A DNA stretch of 64,000 bases from Bacteroides fragilis NCTC 9343 (GCF_000025985.1 NC_003228.3:1426001-1490000); one strand, 5' to 3'. Counted from the first letter of the stretch, positions 1 to 8,626 are shown. Program-made: numbers and translations. The notes: generated from the sequence alone by a model not told the origin.

Positions 1-123
1 TGTGAGAGGGCTTCTTTCGTCATAATAAACGATGGTGAAAAGCCGTTGATACCACAGATTTTAGAGCTAATTGCTTTTCTATATCAAAAGATTCATTACC
101 TTTGCTCCGCAAAAAATAACTAA
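1..123 (+). CDS. coaE: Probable dephospho-CoA kinase, C-terminal 40 residues (partial)
   Basis: The first frame is open from base 1 to a TAA at 121-123 and reads as a protein C-terminus containing [15 protein letters not shown]. That resembles the conserved C-terminal ADxVIxNDG region of dephospho-CoA kinase, the last enzyme of coenzyme A synthesis. The gene starts upstream of the window, so neither its P-loop nor its start can be checked. The next gene begins 17 bases later on the same strand, and a TACCTTTG -7-like box (97-104) lies inside this 3' end, so the downstream gene may have its own promoter. The identification rests on a short tail and is tentative. Confidence 0.5.
   Translation, partial: CERASFVIINDGEKPLIPQILELIAFLYQKIHYLCSAKNN
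97..104 (+). promoter_or_regulatory. Bacteroidetes -7 box (TACCTTTG) ahead of the DUF5606 gene
   Basis: TACCTTTG matches the TAnnTTTG -7 consensus, 37 bases before the DUF5606 start. The nearest TTG (71-73) is 23 bases upstream, a little far for a -33 element. The box lies in the end of the preceding reading frame. Confidence 0.45.
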
Positions 124-140
124 TATAAAAGTAATATACT

Positions 141-557
141 ATGTTAAAGACTATTTTGTCTATCTCCGGCAAACCGGGGTTGTATAAGCTTATTTCGCAG
201 GGTAAAAATATGTTGATTGTAGAAACAATTGATGCAGCTAAGAAACGTTTCCCTGCTTATGGTAACGAAAAAATTATCTCTCTGGCAGATATAGCAATGT
301 ACACAAACGATTCAGAAGTGCCTTTACGTGACGTGTTGCGTTCAATAAAAGAAAAAGAAAATGCAGCTATCGCTTCTATAGATGTGAAGAAAGCTACTTC
401 TGAGCAATTACGTGAATATTTGGCTGAGGTTTTGCCTGACTTTGATCGTGACAGAGTATATACCAATGATATCAAGAAATTGATTTTGTGGTATAATATC
501 TTAGTCTCTAACGGAATTACAGACTTTGGTGAAGAGACTGCCGTTGAAGCAGAATAA
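141..557 (+). CDS. DUF5606 family conserved protein
   Basis: The 138-residue protein begins MLKTILSISGKPGLYKLI. I recognise it as the DUF5606 family, small cytosolic proteins widespread in Bacteroidetes with no assigned biochemical function. The N-terminal half (residues 1-75) is beta-rich and the C-terminal half is helical and charged, ending in an acidic tail (EETAVEAE). There is no signal peptide or membrane segment. It sits directly after the probable coaE end and is followed by a strong terminator hairpin, so it is the last gene of its transcription unit. Family assignment is from recall; function is unknown. Confidence 0.85.
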   Translation: MLKTILSISGKPGLYKLISQGKNMLIVETIDAAKKRFPAYGNEKIISLADIAMYTNDSEVPLRDVLRSIKEKENAAIASIDVKKATSEQLREYLAEVLPDFDRDRVYTNDIKKLILWYNILVSNGITDFGEETAVEAE

Positions 558-576
558 ATCTACCACACTTTTAGTT

Positions 577-620
577 AAAAGCACAATGTCCTTTATTAAA
601 GGGTATTGTGCTTTTATTTT
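577..620 (+). terminator. Terminator after the DUF5606 gene
   Basis: An 11-bp stem (AAAAGCACAAT at 577-587 with its complement at 605-615) continues, after a 2-base internal loop, into CCTTT/AAAGG around a 3-base loop. It is followed by a T-rich run, which fits an intrinsic terminator. Confidence 0.85.
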
Positions 621-706
621 TTTATTATATCTCTATAAACAAAAGTTTTTTTAAGCTGTTCTTGCAGGACTATATGAAATTTGCATAGAATATTTTAGAG
701 AACTTA

Positions 707-739
707 TTTGTCGTATTCAGGGCTTTTTAATTATCTTTG
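707..739 (+). promoter_or_regulatory. Bacteroidetes housekeeping promoter for the structured RNA
   Basis: A TTTG at 707-710 and TATCTTTG at 732-739 are separated by 21 bases, matching the TTTG / TAnnTTTG pattern of the main sigma factor. Initiation would fall near 745, just before the folded region and far ahead of the next open reading frame at 1044. Confidence 0.6.
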
Positions 740-744
740 TTGCA

Positions 745-988
745 ATCCGTCGGAACCTGAAGAGTCAGTGTTACGAGGAATATTACACAAAAAGAACAAA
801 AGCGTTTTTAAGATATTATTCTGTACTTGAAATCTGGACAATTTCACTATTCAGGAATAATGTAACGAACGCTCATGCTCTGCTGTATATGCAAATATAT
901 AGTATCGAGCGTGGGTTGTTGTACATTATTTGAATAGTGGCAGTCCAGAGCCTCAGGTACGATAATTACAACGTTCCCACGCTTTTTT
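745..988 (+). ncRNA. Structured untranslated RNA, 6S-like hairpin or leader attenuator
   Basis: About 240 bases with no supported reading frame lie between a good promoter and a run of six T (983-988). A long hairpin can form: CTGGAC (834-839) with GTCCAG (943-948), ACTATTCA (846-853) with TGAATAGT (931-938), AATAATGTA (856-864) with TACATTATT (922-930), and ACGCTC (869-874) with GAGCGT (907-912). A competing fold pairs AGCGTGGG (908-915) with CCCACGCT (976-983) and GTTGTA (918-923) with TACAAC (967-972), immediately before the T run. The two folds use the same bases, so they exclude each other. A long single hairpin suggests a 6S-type RNA. The terminator/antiterminator logic suggests a leader of the small gene at 1044. 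I cannot assign a known family. Confidence 0.6.
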
Positions 989-1043
989 ATATACGAAAGA
1001 TTCTTTCGAGGGAACCGGGAGGGATAGAAGGAAGGAAAAGAGC

Positions 1044-1283
1044 ATGAAAGCAGCAAGAAATAGCGGAATTTGTATGAAACTGGATGATTTTACCGGAGTT
1101 TTATCGTTAGAGCATCTGGATGTTAATACAATGGTATATCTGTATAGTGAGCAGGGTGAGTTAATAGGGAAAATTCACTCAACAAAATCTTCTGCTACTT
1201 TTACATTACCTCAAAAAGGTATGTATGTGCTTGTAATTCACTGTTTATCCTATCCGGTGGAAGTTAGGAGAGTCATTTATTGA
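1044..1283 (+). CDS. Small stand-alone beta-domain protein resembling a secretion/sorting C-terminal domain
   Basis: The 79-residue protein is preceded by GGAAGGAAAAGAGC, a usable ribosome-binding region, which supports the ATG at 1044; ATG 1074 is an alternative. Residues 18-75 read like the C-terminal beta domain found at the ends of secreted Bacteroidetes proteins: MVYLYSEQGELIGK, then FTLPQKGMYVLVI. Here it is a separate small protein with no signal peptide. It follows the structured RNA by 55 bases, so it may be governed by it. It is convergent with clpB. Function is unknown. Confidence 0.6.
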   Translation: MKAARNSGICMKLDDFTGVLSLEHLDVNTMVYLYSEQGELIGKIHSTKSSATFTLPQKGMYVLVIHCLSYPVEVRRVIY

Positions 1284-1301
1284 ACTTTAAAAAAAAGAAA
1301 A

Positions 1302-1327
1302 GCCGGTATACCATAAGGCATACCGGC
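1302..1327. terminator. Bidirectional terminator between the 79-residue gene and clpB
   Basis: GCCGGTAT (1302-1309) pairs with ATACCGGC (1320-1327). An A-run precedes the stem, which becomes a T-run for minus-strand transcripts ending clpB. Confidence 0.7.
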
Positions 1328-1358
1328 AAATCGCTGTTGTTTATTACCTTTTAATTCT

Positions 1359-3947
1359 TTAGTTACGGAAAACTAATCCGTCTCCTTGTGCATCTACAAT
1401 GATTGCTTTACTACGGTCTACTTCCTGTGCCAATAATTTTTTCGATAGATCGTTGAGTAAATATCTCTGAATAGCCCTTTTTACAGGACGTGCACCGAAT
1501 TCCGGATCATAGCCGACCTGTGAGAGGAAATCCAAAGCCGCATCTGTCAGTTCTAGTTCTATTCCATTACCGGCAAGCATCTTTTGTACGCTCTTAATCT
1601 GTAACAAGACAATCTGTTTTATGTCTTTTTCTGTTAATGGCAGGAACATGATAGTCTCATCGATACGGTTTAGGAATTCCGGACGGATGGTTTTCTTTAA
1701 CATGTTCATTACCTCTTTCTTGGTTTCTTCCACTACTTCCTCGTTGTTGGCGCCGTTCAGTTTTTCCATCTGGCTCTGTATGTAGCTGCTACCCATATTA
1801 GAGGTCATAATGATGATTGTATTTTTAAAGTTTACCACACGGCCTTTGTTATCTGTCAACCGTCCGTCATCGAGTACCTGCAACAAGATATTAAATACAT
1901 CCGGATGTGCTTTCTCGATTTCATCAAACAATACTACAGAATAGGGTTTGCGACGGATCGCCTCTGTCAATTGTCCGCCTTCGTCATATCCTACATATCC
2001 CGGAGGCGCTCCAACTAAACGCGAAACGCTGTGCTTCTCCTGGTATTCGCTCATGTCGATACGGGTCATCATCGTTTCATCGTCAAACAGAAATTCGGCA
2101 AGCGCTTTGGCAAGTTCGGTTTTACCAACTCCTGTAGTGCCCAGGAAGATGAAGGAACCAATAGGTCGTTTGGGATCCTGTAAGCCTGCACGGCTGCGGC
2201 GTACAGCATCAGACACAGCTGCGATAGCCTCGTCTTGTCCGATAACACGCTGATGTAATTCTTCTTCAAGGTGGAGCAATTTGTCCTTTTCACTCTGCAT
2301 CATTTTGCTTACAGGAATTCCGGTCCAGCGGGATACTACGTCAGCGATGTCTTCAGCATCCACCTCTTCTTTTATCATGGCTGTATCCCCTTGCATTTCG
2401 TGCAATTTTTTCTGGGTATCTTCAATTTCCTTATGCAGTTCCTGCAATTTGCCATAGCGAATCTCTGCAACTTTGCCATAGTTTCCCTCACGTTCTGCCT
2501 TGTCAGCTTCGAATTTAAGATTTTCTATTTCAACTTTGTTCTGCTGGATTATATCCATCAGGCTTTTCTCGCTTTGCCATTTTGCTTTATATGACTTTTC
2601 CTGTTCTTTCAATTCAGCCAATTCTTTGCCGATTGTCTGTAATTTCGGTTCATCATTTTCCCGTTTTATAGCTTCTCGCTCAATCTCCAGCTGTTTAATC
2701 TTTCGTGAGATTTCATCTAATCCTTCAGGGACAGAATCCACCTCCATGCGAAGTTTTGCGGCAGCTTCGTCCATCAGGTCAATTGCTTTATCGGGTAAAA
2801 AACGGTCAGTGATGTACCGGCTGCTTAATTCTACGGCAGCAATGATTGCATCATCTTTGATACGTACGTGATGGTGATTTTCATACCGTTCTTTTAATCC
2901 ACGTAAGATAGATATTGTGCTCAGATTGTCTGGTTCATCTACCTGTACTATTTGGAAACGACGTTCCAAAGCTTTATCTTTTTCAAAATATTTCTGATAT
3001 TCGTCGAGAGTGGTAGCACCGATAGAGCGTAGTTCTCCACGGGCAAGTGCAGGTTTCAGAATATTAGCTGCGTCCATAGCACCTTCTCCTTTTCCTGCCC
3101 CTACCAAAGTATGGATTTCATCAATGAATAATATGATATTACCTTCTGATTTCTTCACCTCATTCACTACCGATTTCAGTCGTTCCTCAAATTCTCCTTT
3201 ATATTTAGCTCCTGCAACGAGTGCGCCCATATCAAGTGAGTATACCTGTTTATTTTTCAGGTTTTCAGGAACATCACCCCGAAGAATACGGTGTGCCAAT
3301 CCCTCAACAATAGCTGTTTTACCGGTACCCGGTTCACCTATTAGTATAGGATTGTTTTTTGTACGTCGACTTAAAATCTGAAGTACCCGTCGGATTTCTT
3401 CATCACGTCCGATCACAGGGTCGAGTTTACCGCTACGGGCTGCTTCATTTAAGTTAATGGCATATTTTTCCAGTGACTGGTAATTATCTTCACTGGACTG
3501 AGAGGTCACCTTTTCTCCTTTTCTCAATTCACTGATGGCACCACGCAATTCTTTTTCGGTCATTCCTGCATCTTTCAGGATGGTAGATACCGTGCTCTTT
3601 ACTGTCAGTAAAGCCAGCAAAAGATGTTCCAATGAAACAAACTCATCGCCCATCTCCTTGGAGTACTGCGTTGCTTTTTGAAAGACTTCGTTCGCTTCCC
3701 TACTCAAGTAAGGTTCTCCGCCGGAAACTTTTGGGAAAGAGTCGATCTGCTTATCGAGTACGAGGGAGATTTGTTGTCCGTTCAGTCCTAACTTCTGAAA
3801 GATAAAGTTAGTCACATTTTCGCCTACCTTCATCACTCCATACAGGATATGAGCCGTTTCGATGGCTTGTTGCCCCCGACTTTGTGCCAGGTTAATAGCC
3901 TCTTGTACAGCTTCCTGAGATTTAATGGTAAAATTGTTAAAGTTCAT
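1359..3947 (-). CDS. clpB: ATP-dependent chaperone ClpB (Hsp104 disaggregase)
   Basis: The 862-residue protein has normal ClpB length and architecture. An N-terminal Clp_N repeat domain (about 1-145) is followed by AAA+ module 1 with Walker A GEPGTGKT, a long middle coiled coil rich in E, K and Q (about 410-530), and AAA+ module 2 with Walker A GTTGVGKT and a C-terminal D2-small domain. The coiled-coil M domain and absence of a ClpP-binding loop distinguish it from ClpA or ClpC. It works with DnaK to pull polypeptides out of aggregates in the cytosol. It is a single gene with its own upstream region carrying a sigma54-like element and a T-rich block also seen before dnaK. Confidence 0.98.
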   Translation of the reverse strand: MNFNNFTIKSQEAVQEAINLAQSRGQQAIETAHILYGVMKVGENVTNFIFQKLGLNGQQISLVLDKQIDSFPKVSGGEPYLSREANEVFQKATQYSKEMGDEFVSLEHLLLALLTVKSTVSTILKDAGMTEKELRGAISELRKGEKVTSQSSEDNYQSLEKYAINLNEAARSGKLDPVIGRDEEIRRVLQILSRRTKNNPILIGEPGTGKTAIVEGLAHRILRGDVPENLKNKQVYSLDMGALVAGAKYKGEFEERLKSVVNEVKKSEGNIILFIDEIHTLVGAGKGEGAMDAANILKPALARGELRSIGATTLDEYQKYFEKDKALERRFQIVQVDEPDNLSTISILRGLKERYENHHHVRIKDDAIIAAVELSSRYITDRFLPDKAIDLMDEAAAKLRMEVDSVPEGLDEISRKIKQLEIEREAIKRENDEPKLQTIGKELAELKEQEKSYKAKWQSEKSLMDIIQQNKVEIENLKFEADKAEREGNYGKVAEIRYGKLQELHKEIEDTQKKLHEMQGDTAMIKEEVDAEDIADVVSRWTGIPVSKMMQSEKDKLLHLEEELHQRVIGQDEAIAAVSDAVRRSRAGLQDPKRPIGSFIFLGTTGVGKTELAKALAEFLFDDETMMTRIDMSEYQEKHSVSRLVGAPPGYVGYDEGGQLTEAIRRKPYSVVLFDEIEKAHPDVFNILLQVLDDGRLTDNKGRVVNFKNTIIIMTSNMGSSYIQSQMEKLNGANNEEVVEETKKEVMNMLKKTIRPEFLNRIDETIMFLPLTEKDIKQIVLLQIKSVQKMLAGNGIELELTDAALDFLSQVGYDPEFGARPVKRAIQRYLLNDLSKKLLAQEVDRSKAIIVDAQGDGLVFRN

Positions 3948-3997
3948 ATCGTTTGTTCTCCTTTCTTATTCTTGTTTTCAATAACACTATTAGAGGC

Positions 3998-4012
3998 GCA
4001 AAAGATTTGCCA
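3998..4012 (-). promoter_or_regulatory. Sigma54-like -24/-12 element upstream of clpB
   Basis: On the minus strand the sequence reads TGGCAAATCTTTTGC. TGGC and TTGC are spaced 11 bases start to start, as in the RpoN consensus TGGCAC-N5-TTGC. It ends 51 bases before the clpB start. An equivalent element lies before dnaK. RpoN control is an inference. Confidence 0.4.
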
Positions 4013-4169
4013 TGGGGTAAAAACTGACTTTTTTTCAGCTTTTTAAGAAAAATAAAAGTCAAAATGTCATATATTTTCTTTTGTAGAGGAAATTGTGTCC
4101 GAATGTAAGAGCATTTTAGAAGTATGTTGTATCTTTATGCCCTCAATATAATTATTAAGGAATTACGAT

Positions 4170-4751
4170 ATGGACGAAAAAATAAAGTTTCCTTCGAATG
4201 TGGTACTGATTGATGCAGCGTTTCTGAATCTAGTTGTGACGGATCTGAAGAAGTACTTTGAGAAAACCTTGATGCGTGAACTGCAAGAGATTGATCTCTC
4301 GGAACTGGTAACTTATATAGTACTTGATGCAGGTATGGCAGTAGGCGATAATCAAATTCAAATATTAATGGTATATGATAAAGATTCGGCTCAGTTGTCT
4401 AATTGCCGACCTTCCGATTTATCGGCAGAATTGAATGGGGTGGCATTTAAGAGTCAGTTCGGAGAATTTTCTTTTGCCAGTGTACCTTGTGAGGAAATGG
4501 TATCTCGTGAAGAATTATATTTGGATCTGCTGAGTATCGTTTTAGATTCTGCCGATGTGGAACGGCTGATTTTGGTTTCTTTCAATGAAGAATATGGTGA
4601 TAAGGTAATGGAACGGTTAAAAGGTGTCAAGAATAAGGAAACCATTCAGTTCCGTATGAATGAACCGGAGGAGAGTATTGAAGGATATCAATGGGAAATG
4701 TTGGCATATCCCGTGATGCAAGCATTGGGAATCAGGGGAGAAGAGTTGTAA
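4170..4751 (+). CDS. Conserved hypothetical cytosolic protein
   Basis: The 193-residue acidic protein has no signal peptide or transmembrane segment. The start is preceded by TAAGGAATTACGAT, giving a plausible AGGA site. I do not recognise a catalytic motif. The pattern of alternating hydrophobic strands (TYIVLDAGMAV, IQILMVYD, RLILVSFNEEY) suggests an alpha/beta fold. It ends 24 bases before the LysR regulator and could be co-transcribed with it. Its promoter would lie in the 222-base gap shared with the divergent clpB. Confidence 0.75.
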   Translation: MDEKIKFPSNVVLIDAAFLNLVVTDLKKYFEKTLMRELQEIDLSELVTYIVLDAGMAVGDNQIQILMVYDKDSAQLSNCRPSDLSAELNGVAFKSQFGEFSFASVPCEEMVSREELYLDLLSIVLDSADVERLILVSFNEEYGDKVMERLKGVKNKETIQFRMNEPEESIEGYQWEMLAYPVMQALGIRGEEL

Positions 4752-4775
4752 TATTGACAATAAGCCTTTATATTT

Positions 4776-5672
4776 ATGTCTGATTTTCGTCTGAAAGTAT
4801 TTTTAAGCGTTGCTAAGAACCTCAGTTTCACTAAGGCTTCACAAGAGCTGTTTGTCAGTCAGCCTGCCATAACTAAACATATTCAGGAATTAGAGACTTG
4901 TTATCAGGTTCGGTTATTCGATCGGCAGGGAAATAAGATTTCTTTGACAGAAGCGGGTAAGCTTTTGCAGGAGCATAGTGAAAAGATATTGGAGGACTAT
5001 AAGCGGTTGGAATACGAAATGCATTTGCTGCATAACGAATATATAGGCGATTTGAAATTGGGTGCCAGTACTACCATTTCTCAATATGTGCTTCCTCCTT
5101 TGCTTGCTAATTTTATAGCCAAGTTCCCTCAAGTAAATCTTTCATTATTGAATGGGAATTCCAGAGAGATAGAGGCTGCTTTGCAGGAGCATCGCATTGA
5201 TTTAGGGCTGGTAGAGGGCATTTGTCGCTTGCCCAATCTTAGATATACTACATTTTTACAGGATGAATTAGTGGCAGTTGTTCATACAGGTAGCAAGCTT
5301 TCATTGCCTGATGAGATAACTCCGGAGGATCTATCCAGAATTCCGCTTGTACTCAGGGAGAGAGGTTCGGGCACACTGGATGTTTTTGAGAGAGCTTTGT
5401 CCGAACATAATATGAAATTATCATCCTTGAATGTACTTTTATATTTAGGCAGTACAGAGAGTATCAAGTTGTTTTTAGAACATACAGATTGTATCGGAAT
5501 TGTTTCTATCCGTTCTATCAGTCGTGAATTACTTTCAGGTACTTTTCGTGTTATTGAGATTAAAGGTATGCCAATGCTACGTGAGTTCTGTTTTGCACAA
5601 CCGCAAGGACAGGAGAGTGGGTTATCACAAGTTTTGATGCAGTTTGCTATGCATCATAACAAAAAGTTATAG
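4776..5672 (+). CDS. LysR-family transcriptional regulator
   Basis: The 298-residue protein has a typical LysR layout: a winged helix-turn-helix at residues 1-60 (FTKASQELFVSQPAITKHIQELE) and a periplasmic-binding-like effector domain from about 90 to 295. The signature RERGSGT in the effector domain is characteristic of the CysL/YeiE branch rather than OxyR. The next gene, 79 bases downstream on the same strand, encodes a YeiH-type membrane protein. The yeiE-yeiH pairing is common, so this regulator probably controls that transporter in response to a sulfur-related metabolite. Confidence 0.93.
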   Translation: MSDFRLKVFLSVAKNLSFTKASQELFVSQPAITKHIQELETCYQVRLFDRQGNKISLTEAGKLLQEHSEKILEDYKRLEYEMHLLHNEYIGDLKLGASTTISQYVLPPLLANFIAKFPQVNLSLLNGNSREIEAALQEHRIDLGLVEGICRLPNLRYTTFLQDELVAVVHTGSKLSLPDEITPEDLSRIPLVLRERGSGTLDVFERALSEHNMKLSSLNVLLYLGSTESIKLFLEHTDCIGIVSIRSISRELLSGTFRVIEIKGMPMLREFCFAQPQGQESGLSQVLMQFAMHHNKKL

Positions 5673-5689
5673 AGTATAATTAGATGCAA

Positions 5690-5721
5690 TTGGCATATAC
5701 CGACAAGTAGCCGTATCTTTG
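5690..5721 (+). promoter_or_regulatory. Promoter of the YeiH-type gene
   Basis: TATCTTTG at 5714-5721 is a perfect TAnnTTTG -7 box with a TTG at 5690-5692, 21 bases upstream. It lies 30 bases before the gene start, so the transporter can be expressed separately from its LysR neighbour. Confidence 0.65.
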
Positions 5722-5751
5722 CACCCGAAAAATAAATAAAGATAATAAGAT

Positions 5752-6744
5752 ATGGTATCAGCTATTACGAAAACGTTGAGGACAAACAACAAAACGGTCT
5801 ATGTTTCTTTGCTTTCTATTTTGACTTTCTTTTTAATGTTGGATTATATTCCCGGTTTGCAAGCATTTTCTACATGGGTTACTCCGCCATTGGCTCTTTT
5901 TCTAGGATTAGCTTTTGCGTTGACTTGTGGACAGGCCCATCCGAAATTTAACAAAAAGACATCTAAATATCTATTACAATATTCTGTTGTAGGATTAGGG
6001 TTTGGTATGAATTTACATTCAGCTCTTGCTTCCGGTAAAGAAGGAATGGAGTTTACGATTGTTTCAGTAATTGGCACTCTGATTTTAGGATGGTTCATTG
6101 GGCGTAAGTTTTTAAAGGTAGATCGTAACACCTCTTATCTCATCAGTTCAGGAACTGCTATCTGTGGTGGTAGCGCTATTGCTGCTGTAGGGCCTGTAGT
6201 AAAGGCTAATGATAGTGAAATGTCTGTGGCATTGGCGACTATATTTATATTGAATGCTCTTGCGCTTTTTATATTTCCGGTGATCGGACACGCTTTAAAT
6301 ATGAGTCAGCATGAATTTGGAACATGGGCCGCAATTGCCATTCATGATACAAGCTCTGTGGTGGGGGCCGGTGCAGCATACGGTGAAGAAGCTTTGAAAG
6401 TTGCTACTACCATCAAATTGACACGTGCTCTTTGGATTATTCCGATGGCATTTGCTACTTCGTTCATATTTAAGAGCAAAGGGCAGAAGATTAGTATTCC
6501 TTGGTTTATCTTCTTCTTTGTATTGGCTATGATTGTGAATACTTATTTGTTGGGTAGTGTACCTGAATTGGGGGCCGCTATCAATGGGTTGGCTCGCAAA
6601 ACATTGACTATCACTATGTTCTTTATTGGAGCTTCTCTCTCATTGGATGTTGTGAAGTCCGTAGGCATCAAACCTTTGATACAAGGAGTGCTTCTGTGGG
6701 TAGTGATCAGTTTGAGCACTCTGGCCTATATTTATTGGTTCTAA
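5752..6744 (+). CDS. YeiH/UPF0324 family putative sulfate or sulfonate exporter
   Basis: The 330-residue integral membrane protein has about ten hydrophobic helices. Signature features of the UPF0324 family are visible: GLAFALTCGQAHP near residue 55, SSGTAICGGSAIAAVGPV near 130, and HDTSSVVGAGAAYG near 200. Members are predicted to export sulfur-containing anions, but the substrate has not been settled. It follows a LysR regulator of the matching branch and has its own promoter. Transcription ends at the long hairpin 10 bases downstream. Confidence 0.9.
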   Translation: MVSAITKTLRTNNKTVYVSLLSILTFFLMLDYIPGLQAFSTWVTPPLALFLGLAFALTCGQAHPKFNKKTSKYLLQYSVVGLGFGMNLHSALASGKEGMEFTIVSVIGTLILGWFIGRKFLKVDRNTSYLISSGTAICGGSAIAAVGPVVKANDSEMSVALATIFILNALALFIFPVIGHALNMSQHEFGTWAAIAIHDTSSVVGAGAAYGEEALKVATTIKLTRALWIIPMAFATSFIFKSKGQKISIPWFIFFFVLAMIVNTYLLGSVPELGAAINGLARKTLTITMFFIGASLSLDVVKSVGIKPLIQGVLLWVVISLSTLAYIYWF

Positions 6745-6753
6745 TTTCAGGAT

Positions 6754-6819
6754 AAATAGTTATTATACAATAAGGTACGATGTATTTGGGCATCGTACCT
6801 TATTGTATAATAACTATTT
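6754..6819. terminator. 29-bp perfect hairpin, bidirectional terminator
   Basis: Arms at 6754-6782 and 6791-6819 are perfectly complementary, with an 8-base loop (TATTTGGG). It sits exactly between the convergent YeiH and DUF4252 genes and serves both strands. Confidence 0.85.
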
Positions 6820-6828
6820 TATGATTTT

Positions 6829-7512
6829 CTACTTTATATTCATGTTTTTGAGCCCTTGGTCAATTCTTTTTAATTTGTCGTTTAAGGTACTTAGTTCTTC
6901 TTTATAATTCGTATCTATCGAATTTAAATTATAGGTTCCGCTTAACTCTGCCATGTCTTTTTGATTGTCCGAATTTCCTTTTTTAAAGTAAGTAACCGGT
7001 TTATTATTTGCATAAAACAGATCTCCTGATATTATAAAGTTTTGACTGGTGCTTTGGTATAACATTAACTTCTTGATATCATCCGTAGTCATGTCCCCTT
7101 CCATATATACAAATTTTAGAGAAGATGCTCCGTTCATTACCATAATCAGTTCTTTCACTTTACTTCCTTTGCGATTTACATAAACTTCCGAACCGGAAAC
7201 CGTACTTTTTTGTTTCATCAATAATTCGTATTTGGATGATTGCACCAATGAACGGATATCTTTGGCCATTTCTTCACGTACCTTATTATCATGTGTAGAG
7301 AGCACTTGGACAGAGTTCAAATGTTCTGCTACTTTACCTATATAAAGGTCCTTCATAAATAGATTCGGATTTAATTCCATCATTGCTTTAGAGATATAAA
7401 CAGAGGATACCCCTTTCATGTCATTGTACTTGTTGAATAAGTTTTTTTGTGCCTGGCAAAGCAGAGGTGACAATAGCAGTACGCATGCCAAAATAAATTT
7501 CATTGTTTTCAT
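6829..7512 (-). CDS. DUF4252 domain secreted protein
   Basis: The 227-residue protein starts with a signal peptide (MKTMKFILACVLLLSPLLCQA) and matches the DUF4252 family in its central motif (VSSVYISKAMMELNP). Function is unknown, but such genes regularly follow ECF sigma/anti-sigma pairs in Bacteroidetes. It begins 6 bases after the anti-sigma stop codon, so the three form one operon and this is the probable output or sensor partner at the cell envelope. Confidence 0.87.
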   Translation of the reverse strand: MKTMKFILACVLLLSPLLCQAQKNLFNKYNDMKGVSSVYISKAMMELNPNLFMKDLYIGKVAEHLNSVQVLSTHDNKVREEMAKDIRSLVQSSKYELLMKQKSTVSGSEVYVNRKGSKVKELIMVMNGASSLKFVYMEGDMTTDDIKKLMLYQSTSQNFIISGDLFYANNKPVTYFKKGNSDNQKDMAELSGTYNLNSIDTNYKEELSTLNDKLKRIDQGLKNMNIK

Positions 7513-7518
7513 AATTGT

Positions 7519-8046
7519 TTATTTTTTAATTTCATTTCTTACTTCTTGATGTATTTTTCTCATATCTATCTGGCTTTCTTTCACCTCATTGAGTCCATAG
7601 TTGAGGTTGGTAGAAATCTCCAGTAAAGTTGCCTGTAACATCCGGTAGGCTTCTTCCGGATCGGAGAATGTATCTTGTGGGGTGGGTGGGCACACATTTT
7701 TGCTTAAATTGTCAATCCCGTATCCAATGCCTATAAGCAATAATATGGTAGCTGCAACCCCTCCAATCCAGCGCCAGCTGTTTTTGGAGTTATTGGGGCG
7801 GAAAAAGTGTTGTTCTTTCTCGGCCATTTCGTCAATCAGCAGATTTAGTTTGTCTTCCAGATGTGCAGGAACTTCTATATCTTGGTCGGCATCTGGGCAA
7901 AGATTGAGAAAAATTTCTTTGTCCTTCAGCAGATGTCCGGGCACTTCCGTTGTTCTGAAATAATTTCTCAGCACCTCTTCTTGGCTCTCGGTAGTGGTCC
8001 CCTCATAAAATTCGGCGAGCAGCCTTTCAATTTCTTCGACTTTCAT
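7519..8046 (-). CDS. Putative membrane anti-sigma factor
   Basis: I place the start at the ATG at 8046 (MKVEEIERLLAEFYEG). This gives 175 residues and overlaps the sigma gene by 20 bases, which suggests translational coupling. The N-terminal cytosolic part (1-85) has the short helical pattern of anti-sigma domains. A single transmembrane helix follows at about 92-110 (WIGGVAATILLLIGIGYGI), then a short periplasmic tail. A longer reading frame upstream exists but lies in the sigma gene and looks spurious. It is expected to sequester the ECF sigma factor until an envelope signal arrives. Confidence 0.8.
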   Translation of the reverse strand: MKVEEIERLLAEFYEGTTTESQEEVLRNYFRTTEVPGHLLKDKEIFLNLCPDADQDIEVPAHLEDKLNLLIDEMAEKEQHFFRPNNSKNSWRWIGGVAATILLLIGIGYGIDNLSKNVCPPTPQDTFSDPEEAYRMLQATLLEISTNLNYGLNEVKESQIDMRKIHQEVRNEIKK

Positions 8047-8542
8047 AATTATTCCATTTATTAAATTCTTCACGTATCTTTTTTCTTGCCCGTGACAGTA
8101 GCACACGGACGTTTATAGAGTTTAATCCAGTGACTTGTTCTATCTCTTCGTATGAACAACCTTTAATATCGCGCATATTTATGATTCGTTGCTGTTGTTC
8201 GGGTAAGTGGGCAATAATATCTTTTATTTGTCGTACCCCTTCACGTGCTTCCAGATTGTCCGGTTGAAAAACATCTTGGGCGGCTGATAGCTCCACGCTT
8301 TGTCGGGACAGAACATACTTTCCTGAACGAAGCAAATCAAAACACATATTTTTTACTAAAGTGACACTGAATGCTTCAGGATTGCTGATAACCGACAGTC
8401 CTTCCCGTTTATCCCACAACTTCAGATAGGCTTCTTGCACTAAGTCTTCCGCATCAGCAGCATTCTCCAATAGCCGATAGGCCACGCAGTACAGCTTGCG
8501 ATGATAGGGTAGAAACTCTCTTTTAAAACTTTCGGTATCCAT
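8027..8542 (-). CDS. ECF sigma-70 factor
   Basis: The 171-residue protein has region 2 (residues 10-75, with ADAEDLVQEAYLKLW, the DAEDL-VQE core motif) and region 4 (about 110-160, GCSYEEIEQVTGLNSINVR helix-turn-helix). It lacks regions 1 and 3, as ECF factors do. Its 3' end overlaps the anti-sigma gene, and a DUF4252 gene completes the operon. An ECF-type promoter directly upstream suggests autoregulation. Confidence 0.95.
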   Translation of the reverse strand: MDTESFKREFLPYHRKLYCVAYRLLENAADAEDLVQEAYLKLWDKREGLSVISNPEAFSVTLVKNMCFDLLRSGKYVLSRQSVELSAAQDVFQPDNLEAREGVRQIKDIIAHLPEQQQRIINMRDIKGCSYEEIEQVTGLNSINVRVLLSRARKKIREEFNKWNNYESRRN

Positions 8543-8574
8543 GTGTTCGTTCTTGTCAATGTTTATATCCTTAA

Positions 8575-8599
8575 GACGTAACGGGAGGAATTTTGTTAC
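8575..8599 (-). promoter_or_regulatory. Predicted autoregulatory ECF promoter
   Basis: On the minus strand GTAAC (8599-8595) is followed after 16 bases by CGTC (8578-8575), the -35 AAC / -10 CGTC pattern of many ECF factors, 33 bases before the sigma start. No TAnnTTTG box is visible in this short intergenic region. Confidence 0.55.
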
Positions 8600-8626
8600 A
8601 AAGAAAGCGAAAAAAGAATAAGTAAG

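Noticed and set aside
2862..2869. ACGTACGT core like the inversion sites, inside clpB
   Set aside because: The flanking base does not fit ARACGTWCGT (ATACGTACGT), it lies in a conserved coding region, and no inverted partner is nearby.
1948..3381. Plus-strand frames of 100-123 codons inside clpB
   Set aside because: They are antisense shadows of the conserved ClpB sequence.
4776..5672. LysR protein as OxyR
   Set aside because: It has the CysL/YeiE-type effector signature and lies beside a YeiH gene, with no paired redox cysteines in the OxyR arrangement.
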